From Erysipelotrichaceae bacterium (GTDB taxonomy: Bacteria; Bacillota_I; Bacilli_A; Erysipelotrichales; Erysipelotrichaceae): a stretch of DNA of 18,790 nucleotides. The position numbers and the translations under genes are program-made. This document shows, in pieces, positions 1 to 7,964 of this stretch; the stretch's first letter is position 1, and each line of letters opens with the position of its first letter. The DNA is taken from NCBI GenBank assembly GCA_017418585.1, contig JAFONG010000176.1, positions 1 to 18,790 of the forward strand, given 5' to 3'. A model generated the notes under the pieces. It had not been told where the DNA came from, made no database searches, and was given only the letters and a program-made list of their open reading frames with translations.

Positions 1-1
1 G

Positions 2-1480
2 AAGCACCGTCTGATCGATCATGATACGGCCATCAGAAACATCCATGATCCGCAAAGCAAAGACCTTCTGGCAAAATCCATCAGCAGGCTGAAATATGAA
101 GAATTCCTGAGGTTCTATGTCGCACTGGATATCCTGAAGAACGATACGACAAGGAACGGCAAAGAAAAGAAAGAATTCAGCATTGATTCGTTAGAGCGCT
201 TTATCAGATCGTTTCCGTATGAACTGACGGAAGACCAAAACAAGGCCAAGGACGACATCCTCAACGACTTGTCTTCCGGGAATACGATGTACCGTCTGGT
301 ACAGGGAGAAGTAGGATCGGGAAAGACTGCCGTAGCCATGATCGGCCTGTATGCCAACTATCTGGCAGGCTACCAGGGGGCATTGATGGCTCCGACCGAG
401 ATCCTTGCGAAACAGCATTATGAATCCTTAAAGAAGTATCTGGAACCGTTTGGCGTTAAGACAGGTCTTTTATATGGGGCAATGAATGATGAAAGGGCAA
501 TAAAGAATCGACTGGCTGAAGGCGACATCGATATTGTAGTCGGAACTCACGCCCTGTTTTCGAAGGATGTTGCGTATCGAAAGCTCGGACTGGTCATCGC
601 GGATGAACAGCACCGTTTTGGAGTAAAACAGAGACAGGCGTTAAAGGATAAGGGAGAGAACTGCGACTTCATACTGATGTCCGCTACGCCGATCCCTAGA
701 ACACTCGCCTCTTCCATCTACGGAGACATGGATATCTCAACGATCGCAACTATGCCTTCAGGAAGAAAAGGATGTAGGACATTCCTAATTGAAAAAAACA
801 GTATTGCCGATATACTGGATGAGATTAAAACGTATCTTTCGCAGGGAAGACAGATTTATGTCATAGCAGCGGCAATCGATAGAAACGATTCTTATCAGGC
901 AAAGGACGTTAACGGCCTGTATGAGGCCTTAAAATGTGTTTTAGAGCCATATAAGACGGCTTTGATGCACGGAAGGCTAAGCAGCGAAGAGAAAGATGAA
1001 ATCATGGATCGATTCTCCAGAAACGAGATACAGATCCTGATATCGACTACCGTCGTAGAAGTAGGCGTCAATGTACCGAACGCTACGGTCATGGTAATAT
1101 ACGATGCCGACCGCTTCGGTTTATCGCAGCTGCATCAGCTGAGAGGAAGAATACAGAGATCCGACATTGAAGGAACCTGTTATCTGCTGACGGACAGCAA
1201 GGACGAAAGCGTCAGAAACAGACTGAATGTGCTTTGTAAAACGAACGATGGATTCGAGATTTCCTATGAGGATCTGAAATTAAGAGGCCCCGGAGATATC
1301 CTGGGAACCAGACAGAGCGGTCTTCCGGCGTTCATTCTCGGCAACCTGATCGAGGATACCAGGTTCATCAATGCCGCCAGAGAAGATGCCCATTACATAT
1401 GCCGGAATCAGGACCATGAAGACTTCAGAAAATACTATAAAAAAATCGAGGAAATCGCTGCCGCAAACTATATCAGCTAA
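2..1480 (+). CDS. recG: ATP-dependent DNA helicase RecG, 3' part (5' end outside the window)
   Basis: RecG remodels stalled replication forks and drives branch migration of Holliday junctions. The reading frame is open from base 2, well upstream of the first internal ATG (269), and the upstream residues (LIDHDTAIRNIHDP, then RLKYEEFL) match the RecG segment between wedge and helicase domains, so the gene is cut by the window edge. About 492 residues remain of an expected 680 or so. Helicase motifs are visible in order: Walker A GEVGSGKT, the DEQH box in IADEQHRFGVKQR, SATPIPRTLA (motif III), and the C-terminal lobe with ISTTVVEVGVNVPNA and QLHQLRGRIQRS. The last is usually LRGRVGRG in RecG, so the inter-arginine glycine is replaced by Gln; the catalytic Gln, Gly and Arg positions are kept. 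The gene ends 14 nt before rnc and is probably cotranscribed with it. Confidence 0.95.
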   Translation, partial: KHRLIDHDTAIRNIHDPQSKDLLAKSISRLKYEEFLRFYVALDILKNDTTRNGKEKKEFSIDSLERFIRSFPYELTEDQNKAKDDILNDLSSGNTMYRLVQGEVGSGKTAVAMIGLYANYLAGYQGALMAPTEILAKQHYESLKKYLEPFGVKTGLLYGAMNDERAIKNRLAEGDIDIVVGTHALFSKDVAYRKLGLVIADEQHRFGVKQRQALKDKGENCDFILMSATPIPRTLASSIYGDMDISTIATMPSGRKGCRTFLIEKNSIADILDEIKTYLSQGRQIYVIAAAIDRNDSYQAKDVNGLYEALKCVLEPYKTALMHGRLSSEEKDEIMDRFSRNEIQILISTTVVEVGVNVPNATVMVIYDADRFGLSQLHQLRGRIQRSDIEGTCYLLTDSKDESVRNRLNVLCKTNDGFEISYEDLKLRGPGDILGTRQSGLPAFILGNLIEDTRFINAAREDAHYICRNQDHEDFRKYYKKIEEIAAANYIS

Positions 1481-1494
1481 GGTATAATAACGAT

Positions 1495-2175
1495 ATGAGC
1501 GTTTTTGATTTTCTTGATTTGCATGGAATACCATACACAGACAAAGAACTGATTTCTCAGGCTTTTGTACATTCTTCCTATGTGAATGAACATAAAACCC
1601 CTAACGGTAACAACGAGAGACTGGAATTCATGGGTGATGCTGTGCTGCAGGTTTACAGCGCACAGCGTCTTTTTGAGATACAGCCTGCCTTGCCGGAGGG
1701 ACTGATGTCTACCAGAAGATCCAACCTGGTATCGGAAAAGGCTCTGGCGCAGATCGTCAGGGAGAATGATCTGAATGATTTTCTTCTGCTGGGCGCAGGA
1801 GAAGAGAAGACCGGAGGAAGAACCAGGGATTCGATCATGGCGGACATGTTCGAGGCATTCATCGGTGCGATCTATCTGGATCAGGGACAGGAAACGGCAT
1901 TTTCTCTTCTGGATGATCTGATGGGTGAACACATCCGGGAAACGGATGAAAGCACTTATGACTATAAGACAAGACTGCAGGAATATGTGCAGGCCGATTC
2001 CCGGAAATCGATCGTTTATGAAACGATCTCCGTAGAAGGACCGAACAACAATCCGGAATTCGAAGTGGCGGTCAAGATCGACGGCCTGACCTACGGATAT
2101 GGAAAGGGTTCCAGCAAGAAGCAGGCACAGAAAAACGCCGCGAAAGACGCATTAAGAAAACTGGTGCAGTTATGA
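1495..2175 (+). CDS. rnc: Ribonuclease III
   Basis: This endonuclease cleaves double-stranded RNA and matures rRNA precursors and some mRNAs. The 226-residue protein has the usual length and both domains. The catalytic domain carries the signature NERLEFMGDAVLQV, with acidic residues E41, E44 and D48, and the second acidic site in DMFEAFIGAIYLD (D117, E120). The C-terminal double-stranded RNA-binding domain spans about residues 154-224, from YKTRLQEYVQ to the basic GKGSSKKQAQKNAAK helix. The ATG at 1495 is preceded only by a weak AAGG (1479-1482), 12 nt away, but the protein aligns from its first residues with the family. The stop codon overlaps the polC start (ATGA, 2172-2175), pointing to translational coupling. 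In Bacillus-type genomes rnc is flanked by acpP and smc; neither is here. Confidence 0.97.
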   Translation: MSVFDFLDLHGIPYTDKELISQAFVHSSYVNEHKTPNGNNERLEFMGDAVLQVYSAQRLFEIQPALPEGLMSTRRSNLVSEKALAQIVRENDLNDFLLLGAGEEKTGGRTRDSIMADMFEAFIGAIYLDQGQETAFSLLDDLMGEHIRETDESTYDYKTRLQEYVQADSRKSIVYETISVEGPNNNPEFEVAVKIDGLTYGYGKGSSKKQAQKNAAKDALRKLVQL

Positions 2176-5100
2176 GTTTTGATGTCAGTAAAATCATCGA
2201 AAGATTCGGATACAATGCGGATAAAGCCGCATATTTTAACGATTTTCAGATAACTGGTGTTCTGTATCAGAAAGGCAAGAACTTTACGATCATCAGGGCG
2301 GAGAACGGCTGCGTGCTTCCGTACGGTCTGTATAAGGACGTGCTGGCGTTCTTCGAGGAACAGGGTGTAGAGAATCTGAAGCTTTATCTCAAGGCCAAGG
2401 ATCAGGATCTGCCGATCAGGGAGATCAATCTGTATCTGGAAGAATACAGAAGGGAGAATAATCTCTTTGTTTCCTGCGTCCCGGTAATCAGTGACGACGG
2501 GTTCGTGCTGTCCTATACGGAGCAGGAGGCTTTTGAGAAGGATTACAGCAGTATTGATGATCTGAAGCTGTTCTTCTATGATCTGGGATACCGCAAGAAT
2601 ATCGCAATGAAGCTGAGAAACAAGGAAGAGCACAACGTCATAGAGGAAAGAGAAGCTCTGCCTGTCATACATAAAGAAGAAGAGATCAAGCCGGAAAGAA
2701 AGACATACTACCGTCCAAAAAACAAGGAATACACTCCGGTCAGGATCGACGACATGGTCGATACCCTTTACAACGTCAAGTTTCAGGGCGAGATGTTTAA
2801 GATCGATGAAAGAGAAACCAGAACAGGAACGCTGATTCAGACGATCTACGTCAAGGATGAAGACAATGCCGTTGTGGTTAAACTGGTGGAAGGAAAAAGA
2901 TTCACCAAGGACATCCTTAAGGCCAATAAAGAAGGGCAGTGCGCCGTCTTCTATGGCAACTACCGTTTCGACAGTTACGCCAACGACTACCTGTTTGAAC
3001 CGGATCAGATCGAGTTCATCGACGATATTTCACCGCTGGTAGATGACGAAAAAGAAAAGCGCGTTGAACTGCACATGCATACCAAGCTTTCGGAGATGGA
3101 TGGCGTATCATCGCCGACTGAAGTCGTAAATGCCGCCTATGCCATGGGACATCGGGCTGTAGCGATCACGGATCATCTCTGCCTGCAGGGTTTCCATGAA
3201 GCGCAGACGGCATACAAGAATATCATGAAGAAGGCAAAGGATGAGAAACCTGATTTTAAATTGCTTTACGGCTGCGAGATGAACATGGTTTCTCCTGAGC
3301 TGAATATCGTATACAACGCTACGGATCATCTGTTAAGCGAAGAAGAATACGTGGTGTTCGACCTGGAAACGACGGGTCTTTCTACAAGATACGACTATAT
3401 TATCGAATTCGGTGCGGTCCTGATGAGAAGAGGGACAGTCATTGAACAGAAGGATATCTTCATCAAGCCGCCTGTCTCGCTGTCGCTGAATATCAAGAAT
3501 CTGACTCATATTTCCGAAAGCGATCTGCGCAATGCCGGGAGCTTTTCTGAAGTCAAGAAAGAGATCCTGGATTTTATCAAGGGAAGAGTTCTCGTAGCTC
3601 ACAATGCGGCATTCGACTTCGGTTTTCTGAATTCCGAACTGGAAAGGATCAATGAACCGCCGCTGACAAATGCGGTTATCGATACCCTGGATCTGTCACG
3701 TTCCCTGTTAAAGAACAGAAGGGCCTACCGTTTAGGCAATATGTGCCGGGCCTACAACATTCCTTATGATGAAGAAGTCGCCCACAGGGCGAACTATGAT
3801 GCGGATGTACTGGGTCAGGTATTCAGCTTCATGCTGAAGGATCTTAACAAGAACGGCGTCATGACTCTGAATGATCTAAAGAACTTCCAGGACAAGGACG
3901 CTTTTGTCAAGAACAGAGCATTCCATACGACGGTACTGTGCAAAAACGAAGAAGGCCTAAAGGACCTGTTTAAACTGGTATCGGTGTCCAATACCGAAAC
4001 GCTAGCCGTTTTTGGCAAGGCCAACACGAAAGACGCGAATTCCGAGTTCATCGCTGAACCGCGTATCTTCAAGGAAACGATCAATGCCAACCGCAAAAAT
4101 CTGCTGATTGGATCAGCGTGTTTTAACGGAGAAGTATTCGAAATCGCTTCTACGAGATCAAAAGAAGAACTTGCCAGGACGATCGCTTTTTACGACTATA
4201 TCGAGATACAGCCTCTGGAGAACTACCGTTTCCTGTATGAAGACCGTGAACTCTTTACGAAAGAAAGGCTGATGGAGTATCTGAAGGATATCATCGATGA
4301 AGCTTTGCGTCAGAACAAGATCGTAGTCGCGACCGGTGATGTCCACTATGTCAAGAAGGATGAAAAGATCCTGAGAGATGTCTATATCTCGGCTCAGGCG
4401 ATCGGCGGAGCGCATCATCCGCTGTACATTTTCGATAAGGAAAAAAGAGAGAAACAGATCACAGCCGATCAGCACTTCTTCAATACAAAAGAAATGCTGG
4501 AAGCTTTCGCATGGCTGAAGGACGAGAAACTGATCCACGACATGGTCATAGGCAATACCAACAGGATCGCCGACATGTGTGAAAATATCAAGCCGTTCAA
4601 GGACGAACTGAGACCTCCGAAGATCACGGACGCGATTGCCGTCGCCCGCAAGTGCAATATCATCGAAGAGCCGTTTACGGAAAGACATGATGTTATTTCT
4701 GCGGATCAGTATCTGCGGGAATTCGTCTATTATAATGCTCATCGCATATATGGCGACGATCTGGATGAATCGATTGAAAAACGGATTGAAACGGAACTGA
4801 ATGCCATCATCGGAAACGGCTACGGCGTCATATACTTCGTTTGTCATCTTCTGATCAAACGTTCCAATGACGACGGATATATCGTCGGATCAAGAGGGTC
4901 CGTAGGATCTTCTCTGGTTGCAACCTTATCGGATATTACGGAAGTCAATCCTCTGCCTCCGCACTATATCTGTCCGAAATGCCATAAGCTGATCTGGATG
5001 CATGATGTCGCATCGGGCTATGACCTTCCGGATAAGGACTGTCCGGACTGCGGTTCCCGAATGAAGGGAGAAGGACAGAACATTCCTTTCGAGACCTTCC

Positions 5101-6566
5101 TTGGATTCAACGGAGACAAGATCCCGGATATCGACTTGAACTTCTCGGGTGTCTATCAGCCTAGCGCACACCTGTTCACCAGAGAGATCTTCGGTCCTAA
5201 CAACGTCTTTAGAGCGGGAACGGTTCTGACCGTTCAGGAGAAGACCGCCTTCGGTTATGTTTCCGGTTATTGCGAAGACAAGGGAATCACGAATATGTCC
5301 AGAGCCCAGCGCCAGCGTCTGGCTTCCGGCTGTCAGGAAGTAAAACGTACCACCGGACAGCACGCAGGAGGTATCGTCGTTCTGCCTGATGACATGGAAA
5401 TAGAAGACGTTACGCCGATCCAGTATCCGGCCAACGACAAGGATGCCGCCTGGAAATCGACGCATTTTGAATATCACGACTATTCCGACAATCTTCTGAA
5501 ATTCGACCTGCTTGGTCATGATGATCCGACTGCCATGCGTCTTTTTGAAGACCTTTCCGGCATCGATGTCAAGACAATACCGATGAATGACGAAAAGGTT
5601 TTGTCCCTGTTCTATTCGACAAAGGCATTGAATATCGTAAATCCTCATTACAAGGAAGAAACAGGAGCGGCAGGTCTGCCGGAATTCGGTACGCTGAACA
5701 CGCGCAGCACCATCGAAGAAACCAGACCGCATGTTTTCTCGGAACTGGTACAGATTTCCGGTCTGTCTCACGGTACGGATGTCTGGAGGGGCAATGCCCA
5801 GGAACTGATCCGTTCGGGCATCAGACTGTCGGACGTTATTGGATGTCGTGACGATATCATGTCCAATCTGATGGGTTACAGGATGGAACCGTTGAGTGCT
5901 TTCAATATCATGGAACACGTCCGTAAAGGCAAGGGTCTGACGGAAGAGGAAGAAAAAGATATGCTGGAGCACGATGTGCCGAAGTGGTATATCGATTCCT
6001 GCAAGAAGATCAAATACATGTTCCCGAAGGCTCATGCGGTTGCGTATTGCATCATGGCCGTAAGAGTCGCCTGGTTCAAGGTCTATCATCCGGAATACTA
6101 TTACGTTTCTTATTTCTCGCTTCGTTGTGACGCATATGAGCTGGAGACGATGATCAAGGATGCGGATGCGATCTATGCCAGGATGCAGGAGATTCAGGGC
6201 CGGATGAACAGCAGAGAAAATCCTGTCACCAAGAAGGAGAGGGATATCTTCGATACGCTTGAGGTCTGCTATGAGATGGTGTCGAGAGGCTACAGGATGA
6301 GCAATATCGATCTCTATCGTTCTCTGGCGACAGAGTTTTCCGTGAATCCGGATGATCCAAGAGAGATCATACCGCCGTTTAAGGTGCTGGACGGTCTGGG
6401 CGATAACGTTGCGGAATCCATTGTTGCCGCAAGACAGGAGAGGGAATTCCTGTCCAAGGAAGATCTGATGGAAAGAACGCAGCTGTCCCAGACGCTGCTG
6501 AAGAAACTGGATGATCTGGGTGTATTAAAGGGTCTTGACGATTCCAACCAGATGTCGCTGTTCTAG
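2172..6566 (+). CDS. polC: DNA polymerase III alpha subunit, Gram-positive PolC type
   Basis: PolC is the replicative polymerase of Firmicutes with built-in 3'-5' proofreading. The 1464-residue protein shows the PolC order: N-terminal domain, OB fold (about 220-290), PHP domain beginning RVELHMHTK (H301, H303), a DnaQ-type exonuclease inserted inside the PHP domain (DLETTG with D397 and E399; HRANYDADV), the rest of PHP (TGDVHYV), then the polymerase core. The core holds a four-cysteine zinc site (C934, C937, C957, C960) and the catalytic PDIDLNFSG motif (D986, D988). The protein ends in QMSLF, a beta-clamp binding motif like that at the end of other PolCs. It starts at the ATGA overlap with rnc and no clear Shine-Dalgarno precedes it, so reinitiation by ribosomes leaving rnc is likely. 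pepT follows after 12 nt. In Bacillus-type genomes polC sits next to rimP-nusA, about 5 kb downstream here. Confidence 0.98.
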   Translation: MSFDVSKIIERFGYNADKAAYFNDFQITGVLYQKGKNFTIIRAENGCVLPYGLYKDVLAFFEEQGVENLKLYLKAKDQDLPIREINLYLEEYRRENNLFVSCVPVISDDGFVLSYTEQEAFEKDYSSIDDLKLFFYDLGYRKNIAMKLRNKEEHNVIEEREALPVIHKEEEIKPERKTYYRPKNKEYTPVRIDDMVDTLYNVKFQGEMFKIDERETRTGTLIQTIYVKDEDNAVVVKLVEGKRFTKDILKANKEGQCAVFYGNYRFDSYANDYLFEPDQIEFIDDISPLVDDEKEKRVELHMHTKLSEMDGVSSPTEVVNAAYAMGHRAVAITDHLCLQGFHEAQTAYKNIMKKAKDEKPDFKLLYGCEMNMVSPELNIVYNATDHLLSEEEYVVFDLETTGLSTRYDYIIEFGAVLMRRGTVIEQKDIFIKPPVSLSLNIKNLTHISESDLRNAGSFSEVKKEILDFIKGRVLVAHNAAFDFGFLNSELERINEPPLTNAVIDTLDLSRSLLKNRRAYRLGNMCRAYNIPYDEEVAHRANYDADVLGQVFSFMLKDLNKNGVMTLNDLKNFQDKDAFVKNRAFHTTVLCKNEEGLKDLFKLVSVSNTETLAVFGKANTKDANSEFIAEPRIFKETINANRKNLLIGSACFNGEVFEIASTRSKEELARTIAFYDYIEIQPLENYRFLYEDRELFTKERLMEYLKDIIDEALRQNKIVVATGDVHYVKKDEKILRDVYISAQAIGGAHHPLYIFDKEKREKQITADQHFFNTKEMLEAFAWLKDEKLIHDMVIGNTNRIADMCENIKPFKDELRPPKITDAIAVARKCNIIEEPFTERHDVISADQYLREFVYYNAHRIYGDDLDESIEKRIETELNAIIGNGYGVIYFVCHLLIKRSNDDGYIVGSRGSVGSSLVATLSDITEVNPLPPHYICPKCHKLIWMHDVASGYDLPDKDCPDCGSRMKGEGQNIPFETFLGFNGDKIPDIDLNFSGVYQPSAHLFTREIFGPNNVFRAGTVLTVQEKTAFGYVSGYCEDKGITNMSRAQRQRLASGCQEVKRTTGQHAGGIVVLPDDMEIEDVTPIQYPANDKDAAWKSTHFEYHDYSDNLLKFDLLGHDDPTAMRLFEDLSGIDVKTIPMNDEKVLSLFYSTKALNIVNPHYKEETGAAGLPEFGTLNTRSTIEETRPHVFSELVQISGLSHGTDVWRGNAQELIRSGIRLSDVIGCRDDIMSNLMGYRMEPLSAFNIMEHVRKGKGLTEEEEKDMLEHDVPKWYIDSCKKIKYMFPKAHAVAYCIMAVRVAWFKVYHPEYYYVSYFSLRCDAYELETMIKDADAIYARMQEIQGRMNSRENPVTKKERDIFDTLEVCYEMVSRGYRMSNIDLYRSLATEFSVNPDDPREIIPPFKVLDGLGDNVAESIVAARQEREFLSKEDLMERTQLSQTLLKKLDDLGVLKGLDDSNQMSLF

Positions 6567-6578
6567 AAAGGAAGAAAT

Positions 6579-7784
6579 ATGCTGATAGATAAACTGCTGG
6601 ATTATGTGAAATACGATACGACAAGCTTTGAAGAGAGCGAGACTTTTCCAAGTTCTTCAGGACAATGGAAACTGGCTCAGCATCTTCTGGATGAACTTAA
6701 CAGGCTTGGTCTGGAAGATACGGTTCTGGATGAATACTGCTACGTTTACGGCTATCTGCCTGGAGATCCGGAGTATCTGACGATTGGTCTGAATGCCCAC
6801 ATGGATACTTCCCAGCAGGCTTCAGGAACAAATGTAAATCCGCGTGTCATCGAGAACTACGACGGAAGCGATATCCGTTTGAATGAAAATCTGTATACGA
6901 CGGTAGAACGTTTTCCGAATCTGAAGGACTACATCGGAAAGACTTTGGTCGTTACTGATGGTAATACGCTTCTTGGTGCCGATGACAAGGCCGGAGTTGC
7001 CTGCATAATGGAGGTCCTGGAGACACTGGTTAATCATCCGGAAATCAGGCACGCTCCGATCAGAGTCTGTTTCTCGCCGGATGAGGAAGTAGGCAGAGGC
7101 ACGCAGCATTTCGATTATGACCGGTTTCAATGTGATTTCGCCTATACCGTAGACGGCGATAAGCCGAACTGCATCGAGTATGAAAACTTCAACGCCGCAA
7201 GCGCCAGAATTACTGTCAACGGCATTTCCGTTCATCCGGGTTCTGCCAAGGACAAACTGGTTAATGCGTTGCAGGTAGCCCATGAATTCCATGGAATGAT
7301 GGATCCGGATGCTGTACCGGAAAAGACCGAAGGCTATGAAGGTTTCAACATGCTGATGGATCTTAAGGGAGAAGTCGGAAAGGCAGAGATGTCCTATATC
7401 ATCCGTAACCACGACATGGATCTTCTTAACTTTCAGAAAGACAGTTTCCGCAGGATCGCCGATACCCTGAATCAGAAGTACGGTTACAATGTCATAGAAC
7501 TGCAGATCACAGACAGTTACCGCAACATGAAGGAAAAGTTCATCGGTCATGAAGAACCGATCGAACTGGTAAAGAAGGCTATGGCCGAAACGGGACTGGA
7601 GTATAAAGAAGTCGCCATCCGTGGCGGAACGGACGGGGCAAGCCTGACCTGGAACGGTATCCTGTGTCCTAATCTAGGAACCGGAGGGCAGAATTTCCAC
7701 GGTGTCCATGAATTCTGGTGCAAGGAAGACGGTGAGAAGGCTGTTGAACTGATCCTGAAGATTCTGTCGCTGGCAAAGAAATAA
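6579..7784 (+). CDS. pepT: Peptidase T (tripeptide aminopeptidase)
   Basis: PepT is a cytoplasmic di-zinc M20B aminopeptidase that removes the N-terminal residue from tripeptides. The 401-residue length is normal for the family. Expected metal and catalytic residues are present: H74 and D76 in NAHMDTS, D135 in GADDKAG, E169 and E170 in SPDEEVG, D192 in TVDGD, and H374 in the C-terminal GGQNFHGVHEFW. The insert after the first zinc ligand (NVNPRVIENYDGSDI) is also typical of PepT rather than other M20 enzymes. The start is supported by AAAGGAAG at 6567-6574, just after the polC stop. It is the last gene before an intrinsic terminator, so it probably belongs to the recG-rnc-polC transcription unit. 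Functionally it is unrelated to its neighbours. Confidence 0.96.
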   Translation: MLIDKLLDYVKYDTTSFEESETFPSSSGQWKLAQHLLDELNRLGLEDTVLDEYCYVYGYLPGDPEYLTIGLNAHMDTSQQASGTNVNPRVIENYDGSDIRLNENLYTTVERFPNLKDYIGKTLVVTDGNTLLGADDKAGVACIMEVLETLVNHPEIRHAPIRVCFSPDEEVGRGTQHFDYDRFQCDFAYTVDGDKPNCIEYENFNAASARITVNGISVHPGSAKDKLVNALQVAHEFHGMMDPDAVPEKTEGYEGFNMLMDLKGEVGKAEMSYIIRNHDMDLLNFQKDSFRRIADTLNQKYGYNVIELQITDSYRNMKEKFIGHEEPIELVKKAMAETGLEYKEVAIRGGTDGASLTWNGILCPNLGTGGQNFHGVHEFWCKEDGEKAVELILKILSLAKK

Positions 7785-7790
7785 GAACTG

Positions 7791-7820
7791 AAAATTGGCG
7801 TTTAAATACGTCGATTTTTT
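7791..7820 (+). terminator. Intrinsic terminator after pepT
   Basis: A stem of AAAATTGGCG (7791-7800) with CGTCGATTTT (7809-7818), with G-U pairs and an 8-base loop, runs into a T6 tract (7815-7820), an A and four more Ts. It lies 7 nt after the pepT stop and just before the promoter of the magnesium module, so it separates the two units. The stem is AU-rich and moderate in strength. Confidence 0.6.
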
Positions 7821-7827
7821 ATTTTGA

Positions 7828-7836
7828 TGATAAAAT
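7828..7836 (+). promoter_or_regulatory. Extended -10 promoter for the magnesium module
   Basis: TGATAAAAT is a good extended -10 element (TGn followed by TAAAAT). No convincing -35 hexamer is present at 17 nt spacing (ACGTCG at 7808-7813), as is common for extended -10 promoters. Transcription would start near 7843, giving a leader of about 120 nt before the ATPase gene. The start site is predicted, not observed. Confidence 0.5.
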
Positions 7837-7858
7837 GAGAATAGAAAGAGGTTTATCA

Positions 7859-7933
7859 ATGGAAGCTGGAGAGAATCCTTTATCGTGTATCTGTATCTTG
7901 CGGCTTTCGCTGACTTCTTTTAATCTGGATTGA
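7859..7933 (+). CDS. Putative regulatory leader peptide upstream of mgtA (24 codons)
   Basis: An ATG at 7859 is preceded by AAAGAGG (7845-7851) with an ideal 7-nt gap, and the frame runs 24 codons to TGA at 7931-7933. The peptide starts MEAGENPLSCICI and goes on with a leucine/serine-rich stretch ending in NLD. It lies between a promoter and an MgtA-type ATPase, and its codons overlap three RNA segments that can pair alternately. This is the layout of an attenuation leader. The two early glutamates and Pro7 recall the start of the enterobacterial MgtL leader (acidic and proline residues), but there is no real sequence similarity and too little length to claim homology. No single amino acid is repeated in the way of an amino-acid biosynthesis attenuator; Leu is 5 of 24. 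The ORF could also be chance, although the ribosome binding site argues against that. Confidence 0.55.
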   Translation: MEAGENPLSCICILRLSLTSFNLD

Positions 7934-7962
7934 AGCAAAGCCGCCATATCTGGAGGCTTTTT
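7861..7962 (+). promoter_or_regulatory. Attenuator with mutually exclusive stems controlling mgtA
   Basis: Four segments can pair alternately. Segment 1 (GGAAGCTG, 7861-7868) pairs with segment 2 (CGGCTTTC, 7901-7908) over 8 bp including two G-U. Segment 2 (GCGGCTTT, 7900-7907) pairs perfectly with segment 3 (AAAGCCGC, 7937-7944), extended by GCT/AGC past one bulge. Segment 3 (AAAGCCGCC, 7937-7945) pairs with segment 4 (GGAGGCTTT, 7952-7960) with one G-A mismatch, followed by Ts to 7962. The 3:4 hairpin is terminator-like and also buries the mgtA Shine-Dalgarno GGAGG (7952-7956). So 2:3 should permit expression, while 1:2 plus 3:4 should block it. The leader ORF runs through segments 1 and 2. 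I see no match to the M-box (ykoK) or yybP-ykoY riboswitch cores as I remember them. The T tract is short, so translational control is as likely as termination. Confidence 0.6.
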
Positions 7963-7964
7963 AT

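Noticed and set aside
1483..1488. Perfect TATAAT just before rnc, a possible promoter giving a nearly leaderless rnc mRNA
   Set aside because: No -35 hexamer at 16-18 nt and no TGn extension; the start codon would lie at about +1. Probably chance in an AT-rich gap between cotranscribed genes.
4926..6089. Long open frame on the minus strand opposite polC (387 codons)
   Set aside because: It is antisense to the conserved polymerase core, with no family resemblance and no ribosome binding site; a shadow of biased codon use.
7843..7964. M-box, yybP-ykoY or another known metal riboswitch in the mgtA leader
   Set aside because: The leader is only about 120 nt and I cannot see the conserved core elements of those classes. 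A coding leader explains the sequence better. A covariance search would settle it.
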